Shown here piece by piece: positions 1-11,759 of a stretch of 64,000 nucleotides of DNA (positions within the stretch are counted from its first letter, which is position 1; the number at the start of each line of letters is the position of its first letter). The stretch covers positions 17,318,316 to 17,382,315 of the forward strand of contig NC_051451.1 in NCBI RefSeq assembly GCF_001649575.2, given 5' to 3'. This DNA is from Kryptolebias marmoratus. Lineage: Eukaryota > Chordata > Actinopteri > Cyprinodontiformes > Rivulidae. Position numbers and translations under genes: made by a program. The notes under the pieces were generated by a model. The model saw nothing but the letters and a program-made list of their open reading frames with translations, searched no databases and was not told the origin of the DNA.

Positions 1-780
1 CAGTATATGTGCTTGAGTTATATGGAATAACAGTAATCTAATCTGACCTGCTATACTTTGGTCAATAAGCAGCCAATTCTTGGCCACCTGATTTCTCTTG
101 AGGCCATGTCTTCATCTAGGAACATTGACTTCAGTGCACATATTATTCTGTCCTGTTCAACTTAGACCTGTTGTCCTTATCAAAGGCACTTGCTTTCATA
201 TTAAATATATATATTTGTGTTTGACTTTTTATTTTTTCATAAGTTCTATTTTTGTTTTTGAGTTTTCACTGACCGAAATAGCTATGGAAGATTTTAAAAA
301 TGCCCACCAAGCAAAAGCTCAGGTGTCCGGAGGTAAATTCACAGACTGGTTTAAATTAATCTGAGGAGGTTTAATGTGTTTGTTTGTTGTTGTTGTTCCC
401 AACCATCTCTTGCGGGACATGTTTGGCTCTAAAAGCTGCTAAATGCTCTGGTGGTCACCAGCCGTCGGAGTGTGTGCTACTCCCTGTTTCATTTCTGTTT
501 GTTGCTGAGCAGCCAGCACATAACAAGATTTTCAGAACCTGTTCTCTGAAGCCACACAGTATAAACCTGCTCGGTAAATGATGATGACAACAATTCTGGT
601 GAATCAAAACAGTCATTTAGCTGAAAATATGTTGGCGTCTGGTTGATTGATCCTTACATAGGATCTTCATTTTGTTTCATCTCTTTACATAGCTGCGAAA
701 CGAGTAAAAATTTGTAAAATTGTGTTATTCTTCATGTTGTGATATAGCCTGTACCCTTTTGACTGTTTGATCTCTTACAG
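1..780 (+). other. fam53b upstream intron (partial)
   Basis: Sequence before the first visible fam53b exon, ending in a clear 3' splice site. AT-rich, with no open frame resembling FAM53. The short ORFs here (about 98-364 and 384-581) have no recognisable content. Most likely intron. Confidence 0.6.
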
Positions 781-835
781 AGCGATCTCCACACCATGAG
801 CAGAGGGACCACCCTCTTCTCCTGTGGAACCGTGG
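781..835 (+). CDS. fam53b: fam53b exon encoding the N-terminal TLFSCG segment
   Basis: A 55-nt exon between a pyrimidine-rich acceptor (ending tcttacag at 780) and a GTGAGT donor at 836. It reads SDLHTMSRGTTLFSCGTV plus one base of a Glu codon (phase 1). The human protein has a comparable ELHT...MSQGPTLFSCG segment (from memory), which fixes the frame. The Met at 796 is either the start or an internal residue. The single trailing G joins AA of the next exon to make Glu, as expected for this family. Confidence 0.85.
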
Positions 836-3800
836 GTGAGTTATTTTAATCTAACTCTTTTCTGTAGTTACAATTTGTACTCCTCTGTTCTTTGCACCTA
901 ACTCCAGCACAACAAATTGCTTCTTTAATGACTTGATAAGTTGAACCATCAAGGTCAGTGACCTCAGCTCTAACTGTCTTGTGTATTTTTTATCCTGTCT
1001 GTCGCACTCAGTCTCTCACTTCTCCCTTTCTCCATCTGTCAGTCATCCCCCTCTCATGATCAGAGTGCACCTGCCTCTATACTACGTTGCACAGCATTCT
1101 CATGGGAGTGAAATGTAATCGAATATGCTGTTGCCTATGTCAACAATTTCCCTTAGGCTGTTTTACAGTTGCGGTAATTACTCCCTGTGTTAAAAGACAC
1201 GCAACTGTAAATACAAACCTCCGCTATCACTCACTATCATCTGTTTTTGTTTTAATGAGAGCTGTGTGGACGTCACATGCAGTGGCGTGGCGTACTTTTT
1301 CCCACTACTAATCCTGACATTAGCGTGTCTCGTTGGTTCAGTCAACACTTTTTGTCTTGCTTTCAATGGCTGGCCTATTGAAGTTTATCCGAATCTCCTT
1401 TTGTCAAGTTGTTTTACTAACATTCCTGTCAGGTCGTCTCTGTAGCCCGTGTGGATTGTTTGTCCGCCCAAAACAGTGATTTCAGGTCACCACCAGTCTG
1501 TGAGACAGCGCGCCAAACAAAGACACACATTCAGGAGGATGGGATTTAGTTTGTTTCAGTATATTATTGCTGTGAGGCTTTGCTGTCTAAGTGTTCCCTC
1601 CTGCACTTTTGTTATAGACGTATGTTGACAAGTTTTACTGCTTCTGAAAGCATTTTTCTGTCAGCTTGTTTCACAAGTTGATTTCTGTGTGAATTTAATT
1701 TTTTGGGGATGAGCATTAATGCAGGTTCAAGGGTTGAAAAATCCGATCAACTTGCCTGTTTTGTTCTGGGAAACCGTGAGATCTAGCAGGGATTTAAGCT
1801 TTCTTTTATTTATTAGTTCAGTTTCTTTTGTAAATATAAAATCATTATAAAAAGAAAGGCATTTGAGATAGTAAGAGTTTGGATTGATTACAGTCCACAG
1901 CAAAGGTTTCTAGCAGCTTATGTGAAAAGAAACAACACACTGAGTCACATTTTCGATTGCTTAACTAGACATTAACAATACTCTGCCAAGTTCTTCCTTA
2001 AAAGAACAACACTTTTCAGTCCAACTACATTTATTTTCTTTTACATTCTATGCTCTTTCTTTTGTTTTATTGCTACTATGCTTGTAGAAAAGTATTTTGG
2101 CTCTGTTTTTTGTTTTTTTTTCTGTCAGCAACGTTTGGGAGGTTTCAGAACAGTTTCACATGAGCAGCACTGGTTCAGCTGTTTGAAAATTTCCCCCAAA
2201 GCATAATCCTGTCTTTAATCTTCAGACAAATGATTAATAGTATTTTTTTGTCTTTTTTTAACACAACTCCAAAGCTCATGAATTTCTGTTAGATTATGTG
2301 TTTTGTTTCTGGTTACTGCTGTTTCTAGACAATAATCTCCTTTTATTCCTCCAAACATCTTCATCTTATAAAAAACGATTCCTTCTTACTCCTCCCATCT
2401 TTCCAAATATAATTTCTTGTTTTTAGGTTACAAGTAATAATTCTCTAATTTACATAATATAAATATTTGTTATGATATGTTAATTTACAATTCAATACAT
2501 TTCTGTCTGGGCTAATTAATGTGAGTTCATATGTTTCAATTCCTTTCAGAAGCAGACAGATGGTTTGACCTGGGGCAAAGCTGTGCCATCCAGCAAGAAA
2601 CTCCATGCCAGTCTGATTCCAGTCTGGAGAGCCTGTGGGATGTGATGCCTGACCCTGGGAGTCAGCTCTGGACCAAGGAACCAGGCAGCACCACTGCTAT
2701 TACCAGCCTGATAAGAGATCTGACTCTGGGCAACAGCAGCACGATCAGCACCCATGTGACGTCCACCACTGCACATTACTCCACCACTGCCACCAGCCAA
2801 GCTCCGACAGCGCCCCCAAGCAAACGGCAGTGTCGCTCCTTGTCGTTCTCCGATGAATTTGGCGGGTTCCGCTCATCTTGGAAGCCCCAAGGCTCCCGCG
2901 TGTGGACGGCAGTGGAGAAACGCAGGTGCCACAGTGGAGGAAGTGTCCGAGCAGGAGGAGGAAGCCACTTTCCTATCATGCAGCGTAGCTCCAGCTTCAG
3001 TTTACCTTCGCGGTCTAGTGTCCTTTCAGATGGAATCGTGGACCTGCAATTCTTCAACCAGCAACTGCCTCTCCACCCTCAGTTCACTGCCTCTCCGATG
3101 TCCCCTGCCTCGCCTTTCTCACATCATCATCATCACCACCACTCCCACAGTCATGTCTTCCTCAGGCCTCTCTCCCTTTCCCATGAGCAGATCAGTCTGA
3201 CAGAGCTCCAGAAGGAGGAAACATCAGAGACCAGCTCTCCAGACTCCACCCCAGAGCTGGGAAGACGATCTGAAGGGAGAGGTGGGGTGAAAGGGTGTCT
3301 GTCTCGGAGCAAATCTCAGCCTTGTGTGCTGAATGACAAAAAGATCGCTATGAAGCGCAGAAGACCAGAGGATGCCCAGGAGCAGCGTCCCTCCCTGGAC
3401 TTGGCAAAGATGACTCAGGTTAGCAGGAAATGCTGGCACGCACAGACATGCACACACAGGCTTACATTCATATGATTGCAAGTTAATGTAATATACTAAG
3501 TCCAAGGTTTAGCAACCCCTTTTGCTTCAGTTTACATAAAATAAATATTTCTGATGGCAATGCCGCAAAATGTCCTTGACTGCATTTAGCCAAATGCTAG
3601 ACAAAATATTGTCACCACACAGACAAACAATTTCATGTTTTTACACCAAAGAGAAATTCAAGAGATCCACAAACATAACAGCATCTCTCTCTCTCCGATG
3701 CTGATTAGACTGGATTAAATAAAGCTGAATGAATTTTTCTGGGTCATCAGTCCAGGGTTTCAGGGCTAAGGGATTTCAGGCTTTCCTCCTTTCAGCTGTG

Positions 3801-6800
3801 GAGTGGTGCTCACTGCTAAAGAAGCATTCCTCATGTTCGCTCACATTGCCCAACACTACGCTCTAGCAAGCCAAGCTTCGGTTTATCATTTCATTAACTC
3901 TGTTGGGTAAATAACCTATCCAAAAGCTGGACTCTTCGTGGTCATTTGTGACCTTCTTGCAGCTGCTAGCCTCCATTTTTCACTGGGCTGCTTCCCTTTC
4001 TTTAGCTTTCTGTCTATTATCAGGCAGTTAAAGGAAGGTGATTAATTGTAGGGATATGTAGATAAACTGAACCTTGTATTGCCTTCCCCATGTCAAAGGT
4101 TTTTGTTCTTTTGTAAGGTTAGAGGAAGCAGAGGAATGGTCAGACTATATATGACCCCAGGACAAACTCAAACCTAAAAACAGATTGGTAGAAGTTAAAG
4201 ACATGTACTGTTTTAATGCTCAGTAATCCTCTGAAGTTTCTACAAATCCTTCTCCATCTCATTTGTCCTTTTTTTTCATTAAAATTAATCTGTAGCATCA
4301 AAGCCAGGATACATTTAGATCTGATTTAGTGAATCAAAATCAGATTACAGACCATGTCTGTTTTAACTTTATTTTCCTGTGCACAGCTTTTATATTGTAC
4401 TTTAAGCTGTTCTTCCATAAGTCCTCTTGTCAGGGGAATTTGTTCTTTTCCTGTTCCCTGATTAGAAAGTACCATCGGTTTATTCATCTACCCTCCCTTC
4501 CTTTTCCAAAAACAGTTGTGCTCCCAGCTATTCACCCTCAGGACTCAGCCAGGGCTGGATCAACTGGGCCTGGGTAATAGAGCCCAGCAGGCATGTTTCC
4601 TCTAGTCATGCCAGCTGCTAAAAGGGGGAAAAATCAAGCTCACCGATTGCACATTTATACTCGCAAATACACAAAGACAAGATTCGAAGTCAGTTTTATC
4701 TTTGCTTTTTATGCCTCTGCTGATTACAAGTTTGTTCTTAGAGTGAGGCAAGCTGTGTTCTTGGCTCTGTTTTTGCAGATCATCCTTATCTGCTTTCACC
4801 ACGACAGCCAGCATTGTTGAAACGAGTTAGGTTGTACAGGTTAGATGGGTCATTGCACGTCTGCTGTAACTGTGTACTTTCTCACCCTTGTGCATGCCTA
4901 GGGCGAGGAATGTAACACAATGCATGCAGTATAATTTAAAATGCATGTACTCAATACCGGTGCAAGTAAAACTTTATGTGTCATTGTTATTAATCAGTTT
5001 CTATAACAACGAGTCTGCATCAAAAGTTTCCAGGACCTCAATCCGTAAGGATGCAATTTCTAACTGTATATTTAGTAACCCAAAAACCATAGAAACACTT
5101 GTTGGAGATTCTCATTCTTTTTGTTGGTCAACAAATTTGCTCATCTCAGTGTGAGCCAGAAAAAAGGTGCAACTTCATGATAGCAAGCTGACTAGGAGAA
5201 AAGTACTCATGTGGAAATGCAGGGATTTGTATCCTCTTTTGTGACAACAAATATCAGATTTTAACCTGCAATTATACATGGCAGAATACACATTAGGCCT
5301 TTTACACAAAATGGTTTTGCAATATGGTTACAAAAGCAAAACTCTCTTTTTAGGCTACATTTGACTGTTCAAAAATGCACCTGTTCAGTCAGCTTAATCC
5401 TGCAATAATGTGTGTTCCCACAAATGAAGCTGGCATTGTAGAACCATAGGATGCATGATGTATTCAGTGGCGCTGGTGTGAAACGCTACGCCTAAAATGT
5501 GAGTCAGACATCTCCCATTTTAAATTGGAGATGACAATCTGTGAGCTGGTCACACAGACCATATGTCAACACTATATCACACTCTGAAGTTGTGATGTTG
5601 GCTTATCCTTTCATAAATCGATTGTTTCATGTTTGTCACTTCCTCAATCGGCAGCTCAGTGGTGTAACAGCTGTGAGTTCACTTGAACTTCTATGCTGAC
5701 TCGGCCCTTAAATCTCATCTGATGGGCTTTATGTTGACAAAATGTTTTGTTTCCACCTTTGGATCAGCTCATTGGAATTGTAGTAGCAATAGAACTTTAA
5801 GGTTGCTCAAGGTTGTGTTTTTATTAGACTGAAATCGTAAAACAATCTTCAAATGACAACTGCTTGCATCTGTTGCACAGTGAGATATCCTCCCTTTCCT
5901 TTAAAACAGGTAGGTGTGCGTCATACCAAACTGTCAGACTGAAGTGGTGCCCTGCACAACCCTGCCTCAGGCTGTCAGTAAAGACATTTTCCTTTATCTC
6001 ACACCTATCGAGCTTGTTGGATCTTATGGGTGGGTGGATAAATAAGAAGCTTACTAAACGGAAAACAAATGTAAATGCATAGTTGGCACCACAAAAGGTG
6101 TACTGGAGGAGTTAGAAACATGTTTGACTTCATTTTAGGTGTGTTTGCGGTTCATGGGGTGAAGCATTGTGACATGTCAGTGGAACATGTTATAATTTAG
6201 TGTCTAGATTCCTTAACCACGTCAATGAAGGCAGGTGTGAATTCTGGGGATGTATGCAATGCTAATTGGCAATAACTCAGATACTTTTGGTATTTACTTA
6301 CTGCCACCCCCAAAATTCCTTGAATACCCTCCTTGTCAGCAGCGTATGTCAGTTTACCCCTCTGACCACTGTCTTGTTTTTATCCCTGGCTGCCCTTCCT
6401 TGTTGGCACAACAATGTTTTTTTCCACAGAACTGTGAATGTTGCAAGCTGTCGGACAGGGAATGTTATCTCTTCATTGTAGGTCACTTGCTGAGTGATCG
6501 TTGATGTAGCATAAACTTTGCTCTTCAGGAAATGCTTGCGTGAGTTCAGTCTGGTCACTCCATAGCATGAGTTGGTTTGTTTTACAGTCTGAAAAGAAAT
6601 CTTTGGATTTGCTACGTTCGCGGTTCAGGTGGTAAGCAGGGGCGTGTTGAGCAAAATAAAAGTGTGTATGTGCAGATGCCTGTGTGCTCAAAGGAGAAAG
6701 ATCAGGAATAGGACAGAAAGTATTAGTCCTGCAGGAAAGCTGGCAGATAAACTCTCTATTTATGTAGTCCCACTGGCCCAAGTTTGGACTGTTCCCCAAC

Positions 6801-9290
6801 CCCCAGTCCTCCTTCCTACATCTCAGTCCATTTCTGGGATTGCAGACATGGTGATCATAGCTGACTGCCAGCCCCTGAAGGCTTGAAGGAACACCTAAGT
6901 GGGTGTCTGAAGGTGTGTCCTTTTACTGTGTAAAACAGCATGTTTCCACTTGTCATATGTGTGCATACATCCAGTACATGCATGCATACTGTATGTAAAA
7001 AAGCAGTAGTAGTGTGAAGTCATACTGACTGTCAGCTCCATTTCTGCATCAATCAACTGAAGAGATTTCTTCTGTAATTTTTACCAACATGCATTTAATT
7101 GTATCCATCTTACATTTTTTTTTAATAGTGAAATCCAAACATGCAGACTGAATGCAAAGGCACGCACACACACACAGCAGCACAGATAAGTAATGCAGAG
7201 GTGTGCAAGTATATAATTAACTGTCAGGAATGAGTTAAATTCTTTGCTTGTAGATTTGTGTTCTCTTTTCTTTGTCAGTTGTTTGTTGTCATTTTGTCAC
7301 CATGTTCAAGGTACCTTCCACGTTGAGTTTGAAGCTTTTTTGATTATTTGCATGATATTTAGGAGCATCACAGCAGGACTTTAGCTGTGGCACTTAGCAG
7401 AGTGTTGTTTGCGCAAACGATCAGGAACGTATTTGCCTAACCTTCTGGCGTGTGCTTTTGCTGCTGCTTTTTAATCCATCTTTACATCGGAGCCTCATTC
7501 TTTGTTGTAACGTCTGCCTGAATACCGGTTTGTTTCACTGTTATTTGAACAGTCTAATTTTCCCACTCAAGATTTAAATAACTAAACACGACTCCCTGGA
7601 AATCCCTTGCAATGCTCGTTAGTTGTTAGTTATGTGAAGACATAACAGCATTAGAGTCTGTGCGTATGGCAGCAGTAATGTGTGTGCGTGCGTAGATGTG
7701 TTTCATATGTCAAAGCTGGGTACAAGGCAGAAATCCAACCCTGCTCCCCCACCACCAACACACCCACCCAAAACCCAGTCTGGCTCAGTAGATTTTATAG
7801 AAAGCATATTGTGTAGAAGCTGCCTCTCCCCCTTCTTTCTTTGCTTTTCGTCTCCTCCTCTGCTGTGATAATTAGTAGGGGGGGTAATACAGGGGGTTGA
7901 GATTGAAAGCTTAGAAATCCCCTTTTCCACTCCAGCGGTGTAACTACAGCAGAAAACCTCCCACTCCTCACATGATCACCTAAAGCGTTTGCAGATGAAG
8001 TGTCGTAAATGTGAAATTTATTTAGGAAAAAGAAAGCAAACTTGAAACCCTGGACAGCGAAATTTTGGATTACAGTTTTCTCGTGGATCGTGCTAAATTA
8101 CAGAACGGAAGAAAATGAGACTCCCGGTTTCCTTTTAGCAGCCAAAACCATGTCTCGACACATGCTCAACACCATTACAGGTGTCTTTCACGCAAGCCAA
8201 GGCTTTCTGGTACAAAAAAAAACAAAAAAAACTCATCTCTATTCACTGCCATGCCTCGAACATCTGCTGCTGGGGGCACTCCAGAGATCATTATTCCCTT
8301 CACTGCACTGCAAGACCGCCTTCCTTTTGTTGCAGAGGGGACATCAGGGTGAAAAAAGAGCATGAAAGCAGACAACTTTTTTGTTTGAATCTCTTTAAGG
8401 TCAAGTTTAGGGAGGAAAAATGCAGCCTTTTGTTTATATATATATGTTACCTGACTCTCCATGGAGTGTACTTCAAAAAAAACGTCATAGCCTCTGTGAA
8501 CAACAATGGCTTAAATAATAAATGCTCTTTACTATTCGAGGTTGGGTTAAGTATGTGTTTGAGAGTGGCTTATAGTCATGAATAAGCCCAGACCACACTT
8601 TAACAAAAGATACCTTTTGTGGTATGCAACTTATCCCAACATTTTTTCACACAACGCAGATGGTTTAGGGCTTTCTGTATGTTCTTCTGTGGCTTCTGTG
8701 AGGACACGTGTTTACATGTTCACATGCAGTCGATGAAAGGGAATGCCAGCTTTCGGCTGCCCAAACAGAAAGCCAAATCTCATTCTAGCTTTCTGGGAAA
8801 ACCTGACCTCAAATTTGCACTGCCAAACACTTTAACTTTTATAGTTTCAGTAAAGTGAAACTACAGTGACATGCACTGCAGTGTGATGCACAAACCAACA
8901 TTTCTTTCTCTCCTGTCTCTCTCTGTCTCTTCTATTCAGAAACTTCAGACGTTTCAAAGCCTGAGCTGGCCAGGATTCTCAGCCTCCGACAGCTTCCAGT
9001 CAAGTCTGCCCCTGCCCTCCTTCAAGTCCGCCAGCCAATCAGAGTCAGACTTCACGGCCGTGTCTGAGCTGGGACTAGAATCACGAGAAAAGACGATCGA
9101 TGACGAAGAAGAGGATTTCTCGTTCGAGGAGGTGGATAGTGATTCTGCTTGTAGCGTGGACTCGCGGCCTGGGTCTCCTACGTGCATCGTGGACAGCAAA
9201 CGCACCCTCTGGAAGGGTGACTGTGGAACACAGAAGGATATTTTCCAGCTTGGGGGAGAGCTGGACCTTGACCAGATTGAAAGAAACTGA
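781..9290 (+). CDS. fam53b: fam53b (simplet), three 3' coding exons
   Basis: FAM53-family nuclear protein. In zebrafish this family member (simplet) is reported to promote nuclear localisation of beta-catenin and to act in growth and regeneration. The coding join is 781-835, 2550-3418 and 8940-9290; the introns have GT/AG ends and phases 1 and 0, so the frame stays open throughout. From the Met codon at 796 the joined exons give about 419 residues, close to the human protein (about 420 from memory). Family marks seen: a short N-terminal segment around TLFSCG, the core block KRQCRSLSFSDE, the W-KP-GS-VW-PVEKRRC-like stretch, MQRSSSFSLPSR, SRSKSQPCVLNDKK, a basic KRRRPEDAQEQRPSLDLAKM block that could serve for nuclear import, an acidic region, and a C-terminal LDLDQIERN. 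The frame is open upstream of Met796 back to the acceptor, so an earlier coding exon may lie outside the window. The gene is very likely intact here. Confidence 0.93.
836..2549 (+). other. fam53b intron (1.7 kb)
   Basis: GTGAGT donor and TTTCAG acceptor, phase 1. Contains T-rich runs and no recognisable gene or repeat family. Confidence 0.85.
2550..3418 (+). CDS. fam53b: fam53b main exon (290 codons)
   Basis: The largest coding exon. The acceptor is tcctttcag at 2549 and the donor GTTAGC begins at 3419 after the Gln codon (phase 0). It starts with EADRWFDLGQ and carries the Ser-rich FAM53 core: KRQCRSLSFSDE near 2820-2855, VEKRRCHSGGSV near 2905-2950, MQRSSSFSLPSR near 2980-3015, and KSQPCVLNDKK plus the basic KRRRPE stretch near 3310-3370. 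A seven-histidine run with more His/Ser after it (about 3120-3152, CAT/CAC codons) lies in a poorly conserved linker and looks like a simple codon expansion. Reading past 3418 adds residues that do not resemble the family, so the donor is preferred to readthrough. Confidence 0.92.
3419..8939 (+). other. fam53b intron (5.5 kb)
   Basis: GTTAGC donor and TTCTATTCAG acceptor, phase 0. AT-rich, with a short CA tract near 7161-7178. I see no nested gene in it. The ORFs at 6250-6886 and 8042-8858 have no family resemblance and no splice-site support. Confidence 0.85.
8940..9290 (+). CDS. fam53b: fam53b terminal coding exon
   Basis: The acceptor is a long pyrimidine tract ending tctattcag at 8939. 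The exon reads KLQTFQSLSWPGF, then an acidic patch (DDEEEDFSFEEVDSDS, about 9090-9150) and the family C-terminus LDLDQIERN before TGA. It adds 116 residues in phase 0 with the preceding exon. Human FAM53B ends with a very similar acidic stretch and a DLEQIE-type tail, which supports the exon and the stop codon. Confidence 0.92.
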   Translation, partial: KLQTFQSLSWPGFSASDSFQSSLPLPSFKSASQSESDFTAVSELGLESREKTIDDEEEDFSFEEVDSDSACSVDSRPGSPTCIVDSKRTLWKGDCGTQKDIFQLGGELDLDQIERN

Positions 9291-9965
9291 ACATTTTTAG
9301 GAGATTTTTAAAGACTGTGTGAAGTCTGTTATAGAAAGTCACACTTGATGAACCAAGAAGTGACTATTAATGTGTCCTGCAAGAAAATGAATGGTTAGTT
9401 TTGTAAGGGAAAGATGTTTAAAAGACTGAGAAGGTATTCACTAAAGGTTGGCTTCTTAATGACACATATGCCTCAAACATTCTTTCTGCTTTATTCAAAA
9501 AGCAGTAACCTTAGTTGTTTATGTTTTTGAATGAAGCAATTGCCTTTTCTCAGGAGTGGAAAAGTGAGGCTTTGTCTTAAAATTATATCCCAGTCCTCAC
9601 TGTCTTTCTAACCTGGTGACCTTTCCAAAATCAGCTCACCTTAGGTCTTATAGTACTGTAGCAGTAGCTGGGATCTCTTTTATTTAGGTTGGGGTAATAT
9701 ATATATATCTATATCTATATATATAGATATAGATATATTCAGAGTTCAGTTTTGCCTTTCCTCTTTATCTTTTCTGCACACATGTAAGTCTTTTCATCTG
9801 AATGTAGGCTCAATAAGCTTTATGAAGAGTTCTAAAAAATGAAAAGTGCCTTCTTTTGAATGCTCGCTCTCGTAGTTCTCGTCAAGAAACCTGCCTCACT
9901 GAAAGCCACTGTCTCTGACGTTCATATGCAAGGTGCATGTTTGAATAAAACACTGAATCTCTTTT
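9291..9965 (+). other. fam53b: fam53b 3' UTR with poly(A) signal
   Basis: Follows the fam53b stop. The first canonical AATAAA is at 9944-9949; a second is at 10074-10079. Cleavage is inferred about 15-25 bases after one of them, with T/G-rich sequence downstream. The end given here is approximate. A perfect AT-rich palindrome lies inside this UTR. Confidence 0.55.
9703..9738. repeat. perfect 36-bp AT-rich palindrome in the fam53b 3' UTR
   Basis: Arms 9703-9716 and 9725-9738 are perfect reverse complements, and the 8 bases between them (alternating A/T) are also self-complementary. In RNA it could form a long hairpin. It is embedded in a TA-rich tract, so slippage is a plausible origin. Confidence 0.85.
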
Positions 9966-11540
9966 GAGTTCAAACAGAAGCAGCAGTGCATTTTTCTACG
10001 CAACAGAATTTCTATGCGCTGTCTGTGATGAAGCGAGATTGCAAAGCCTTTGTTTTTTTTCTGACAAAATGGAAATAAATCGACAACCTTCACCTACATG
10101 TCTGGTTTCATTTCACTTTATCAAGGCTGGCTGCTGTTTTTTTTTCTTTTCTTCAATTTCTGTGCAAGACAGATTTTATTTTGACAGATCAAAAGTCGAA
10201 ATGAGCAGCAAAGTTTCCAGGCATTCTTTACAAGCTGCACCCACTCCCCCACAATCACTTCCTGCAGACATTTCAGAGCAATTTAATTGACACCCACTCA
10301 TTGCAGCTCCCCTTTCTTTAATCATAATGGATTCATTTCATTTGATTTTGTTTTTATTGGTCAAAAAATTAGATATTTTCTCTTCACATCACTAATCAAG
10401 TTGTTTTTACAGGCCTTAATCTAGTTGTCAAAGTTAAATATTGCAGTCGCAAATTCTCAATGTTTGTTAGCCTCTAGAGTATACAACAAGGAGTACTTTA
10501 ATTGATGGTGTGATGCAGTCAGTACAGATGGACGCCTTGTCAACCAGCAAGGCATACTGCAGGACAGGTGGTGTTAGAAACATTACATTACCTTTATCCT
10601 AAAGACTCATGTTTGATTCAGTCTTCTGTTAGGTTTAGGCACCAAAGCTGCTTTGACTTTGCTGCTAAAAATACTTAGATAAGGTTAGGCTTGAAATGCA
10701 AACTTTTACGAACCCGAATGAGTGTCAGGTTTTTTTTTGTTTGTTTTTTTTTTAATCCAAATACATTTGCTTTCTATCCACAAATCCTCTCTAATTATCC
10801 AGGGGTTTTGTTTTAGGTGCACTAGCACCACTTTTAAAGGTGATGTGAAAATAAATAAATCTGTTTTTTTCTCTTTTTCCTATGAATCTAGGTGAACTAT
10901 CAGTGTTCCAGTAAGTGACTGTTTTTGTCAGTGGAGTGGGGTGACCAGATATGTGACTTTAACCCCTACGTCACTGTACTGGAGGCAGCAGCACTTCTGC
11001 CAACAAGATCAAGCCAATAGGCCTAGCGACTAAGGGGTTAAAAGCTTTAGTTCTCTAAATGATGTTTGGAAACCTAAACTATTTCTGCTTTGGTACTTCC
11101 GACATGCACAGTTTTTGTTTCCAGATTGATGATGCCGTTCAAAAAAGTGCAAACGTGGTGTTACTGTGATCTGAAACTTATAAGTTCTCATGACTGCACC
11201 GCTTGGGATGATTTCAAATGAACCCATCTTTACCAGTGTTACACACTTGCAGAGAATAGTAGTAGTTCAAAGAGGAATTCAAGTAATTAATTTAATAATA
11301 GCGCATAATAATAATAATTATGGGTATGTCACCATATTTTTTTTAAAAACGTGTGACTAGTCAAAGGTTTTGAGAAGGTTTTTTTTAATCAAAAATATTG
11401 AAGGTTCATAGTTATTTGTGGTATAACAGATATTAATGTCATGATTTTATTTCAGTGACTCCACACGAATGATTAACAAACCTAACTGAAATCTGTGTCT
11501 TGCTCCCAAGCTCCAAATAAAATGCCAGGAAGTCTAGAGT
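9966..11540. other. intergenic, nothing recognised
   Basis: AT-rich sequence downstream of fam53b with T-runs and no coding or RNA gene that I can support. Confidence 0.5.
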
Positions 11541-11582
11541 CGGAATATTCCTGGCTGCTAACCCTGCAGTGACCAGAGGAGG

Positions 11583-11598
11583 TGACGTCAGTATAAAA
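11583..11598 (+). promoter_or_regulatory. consensus CRE next to a TATA box
   Basis: A full palindromic cAMP-response element TGACGTCA (11583-11590) is followed one base later by TATAAAA (11592-11598). A palindromic GGAATATTCC lies upstream at 11542-11551. If it is a core promoter, transcription would start near 11622-11630. The CRE sits closer to the TATA box than in most known CRE promoters, so chance or a transposon-derived promoter is possible. It lies about 1.6 kb past fam53b and does not belong to that gene's 5' end. Confidence 0.4.
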
Positions 11599-11672
11599 CA
11601 TCTCAGGAGCTCGAGTGCAGGCAGACAGACACGTCAACAGGGCAAGGCTGTTCCTCACTGGGATTTCCTATC

Positions 11673-11759
11673 ATGTCTGATGTTTGTCCAAGCTGCTGCA
11701 ACAAAACCAATGCACCTGCCATCTTTCTAACACCGATCCACACAGATGTGGATCTCTAA
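11673..11759 (+). CDS. possible 28-residue small ORF downstream of the CRE/TATA site
   Basis: An ATG with A at -3, about 45-50 nt after the predicted start site, opens a 28-codon frame reading MSDVCPSCCNKTNAP... and ending ...HTDVDL before TAA. It has three cysteines in a C-x2-CC arrangement, and no signal peptide or known domain. A GT (caaag|gtgtct) follows shortly after the stop. I do not recognise it. It may be a chance frame in a non-coding transcript; only its position after a promoter-like site makes it worth listing. Confidence 0.15.
   Translation: MSDVCPSCCNKTNAPAIFLTPIHTDVDL

Noticed and set aside
2546..3505. Minus-strand ORFs over the large fam53b exon
   Set aside because: Antisense shadows of the coding exon, with no conserved content.
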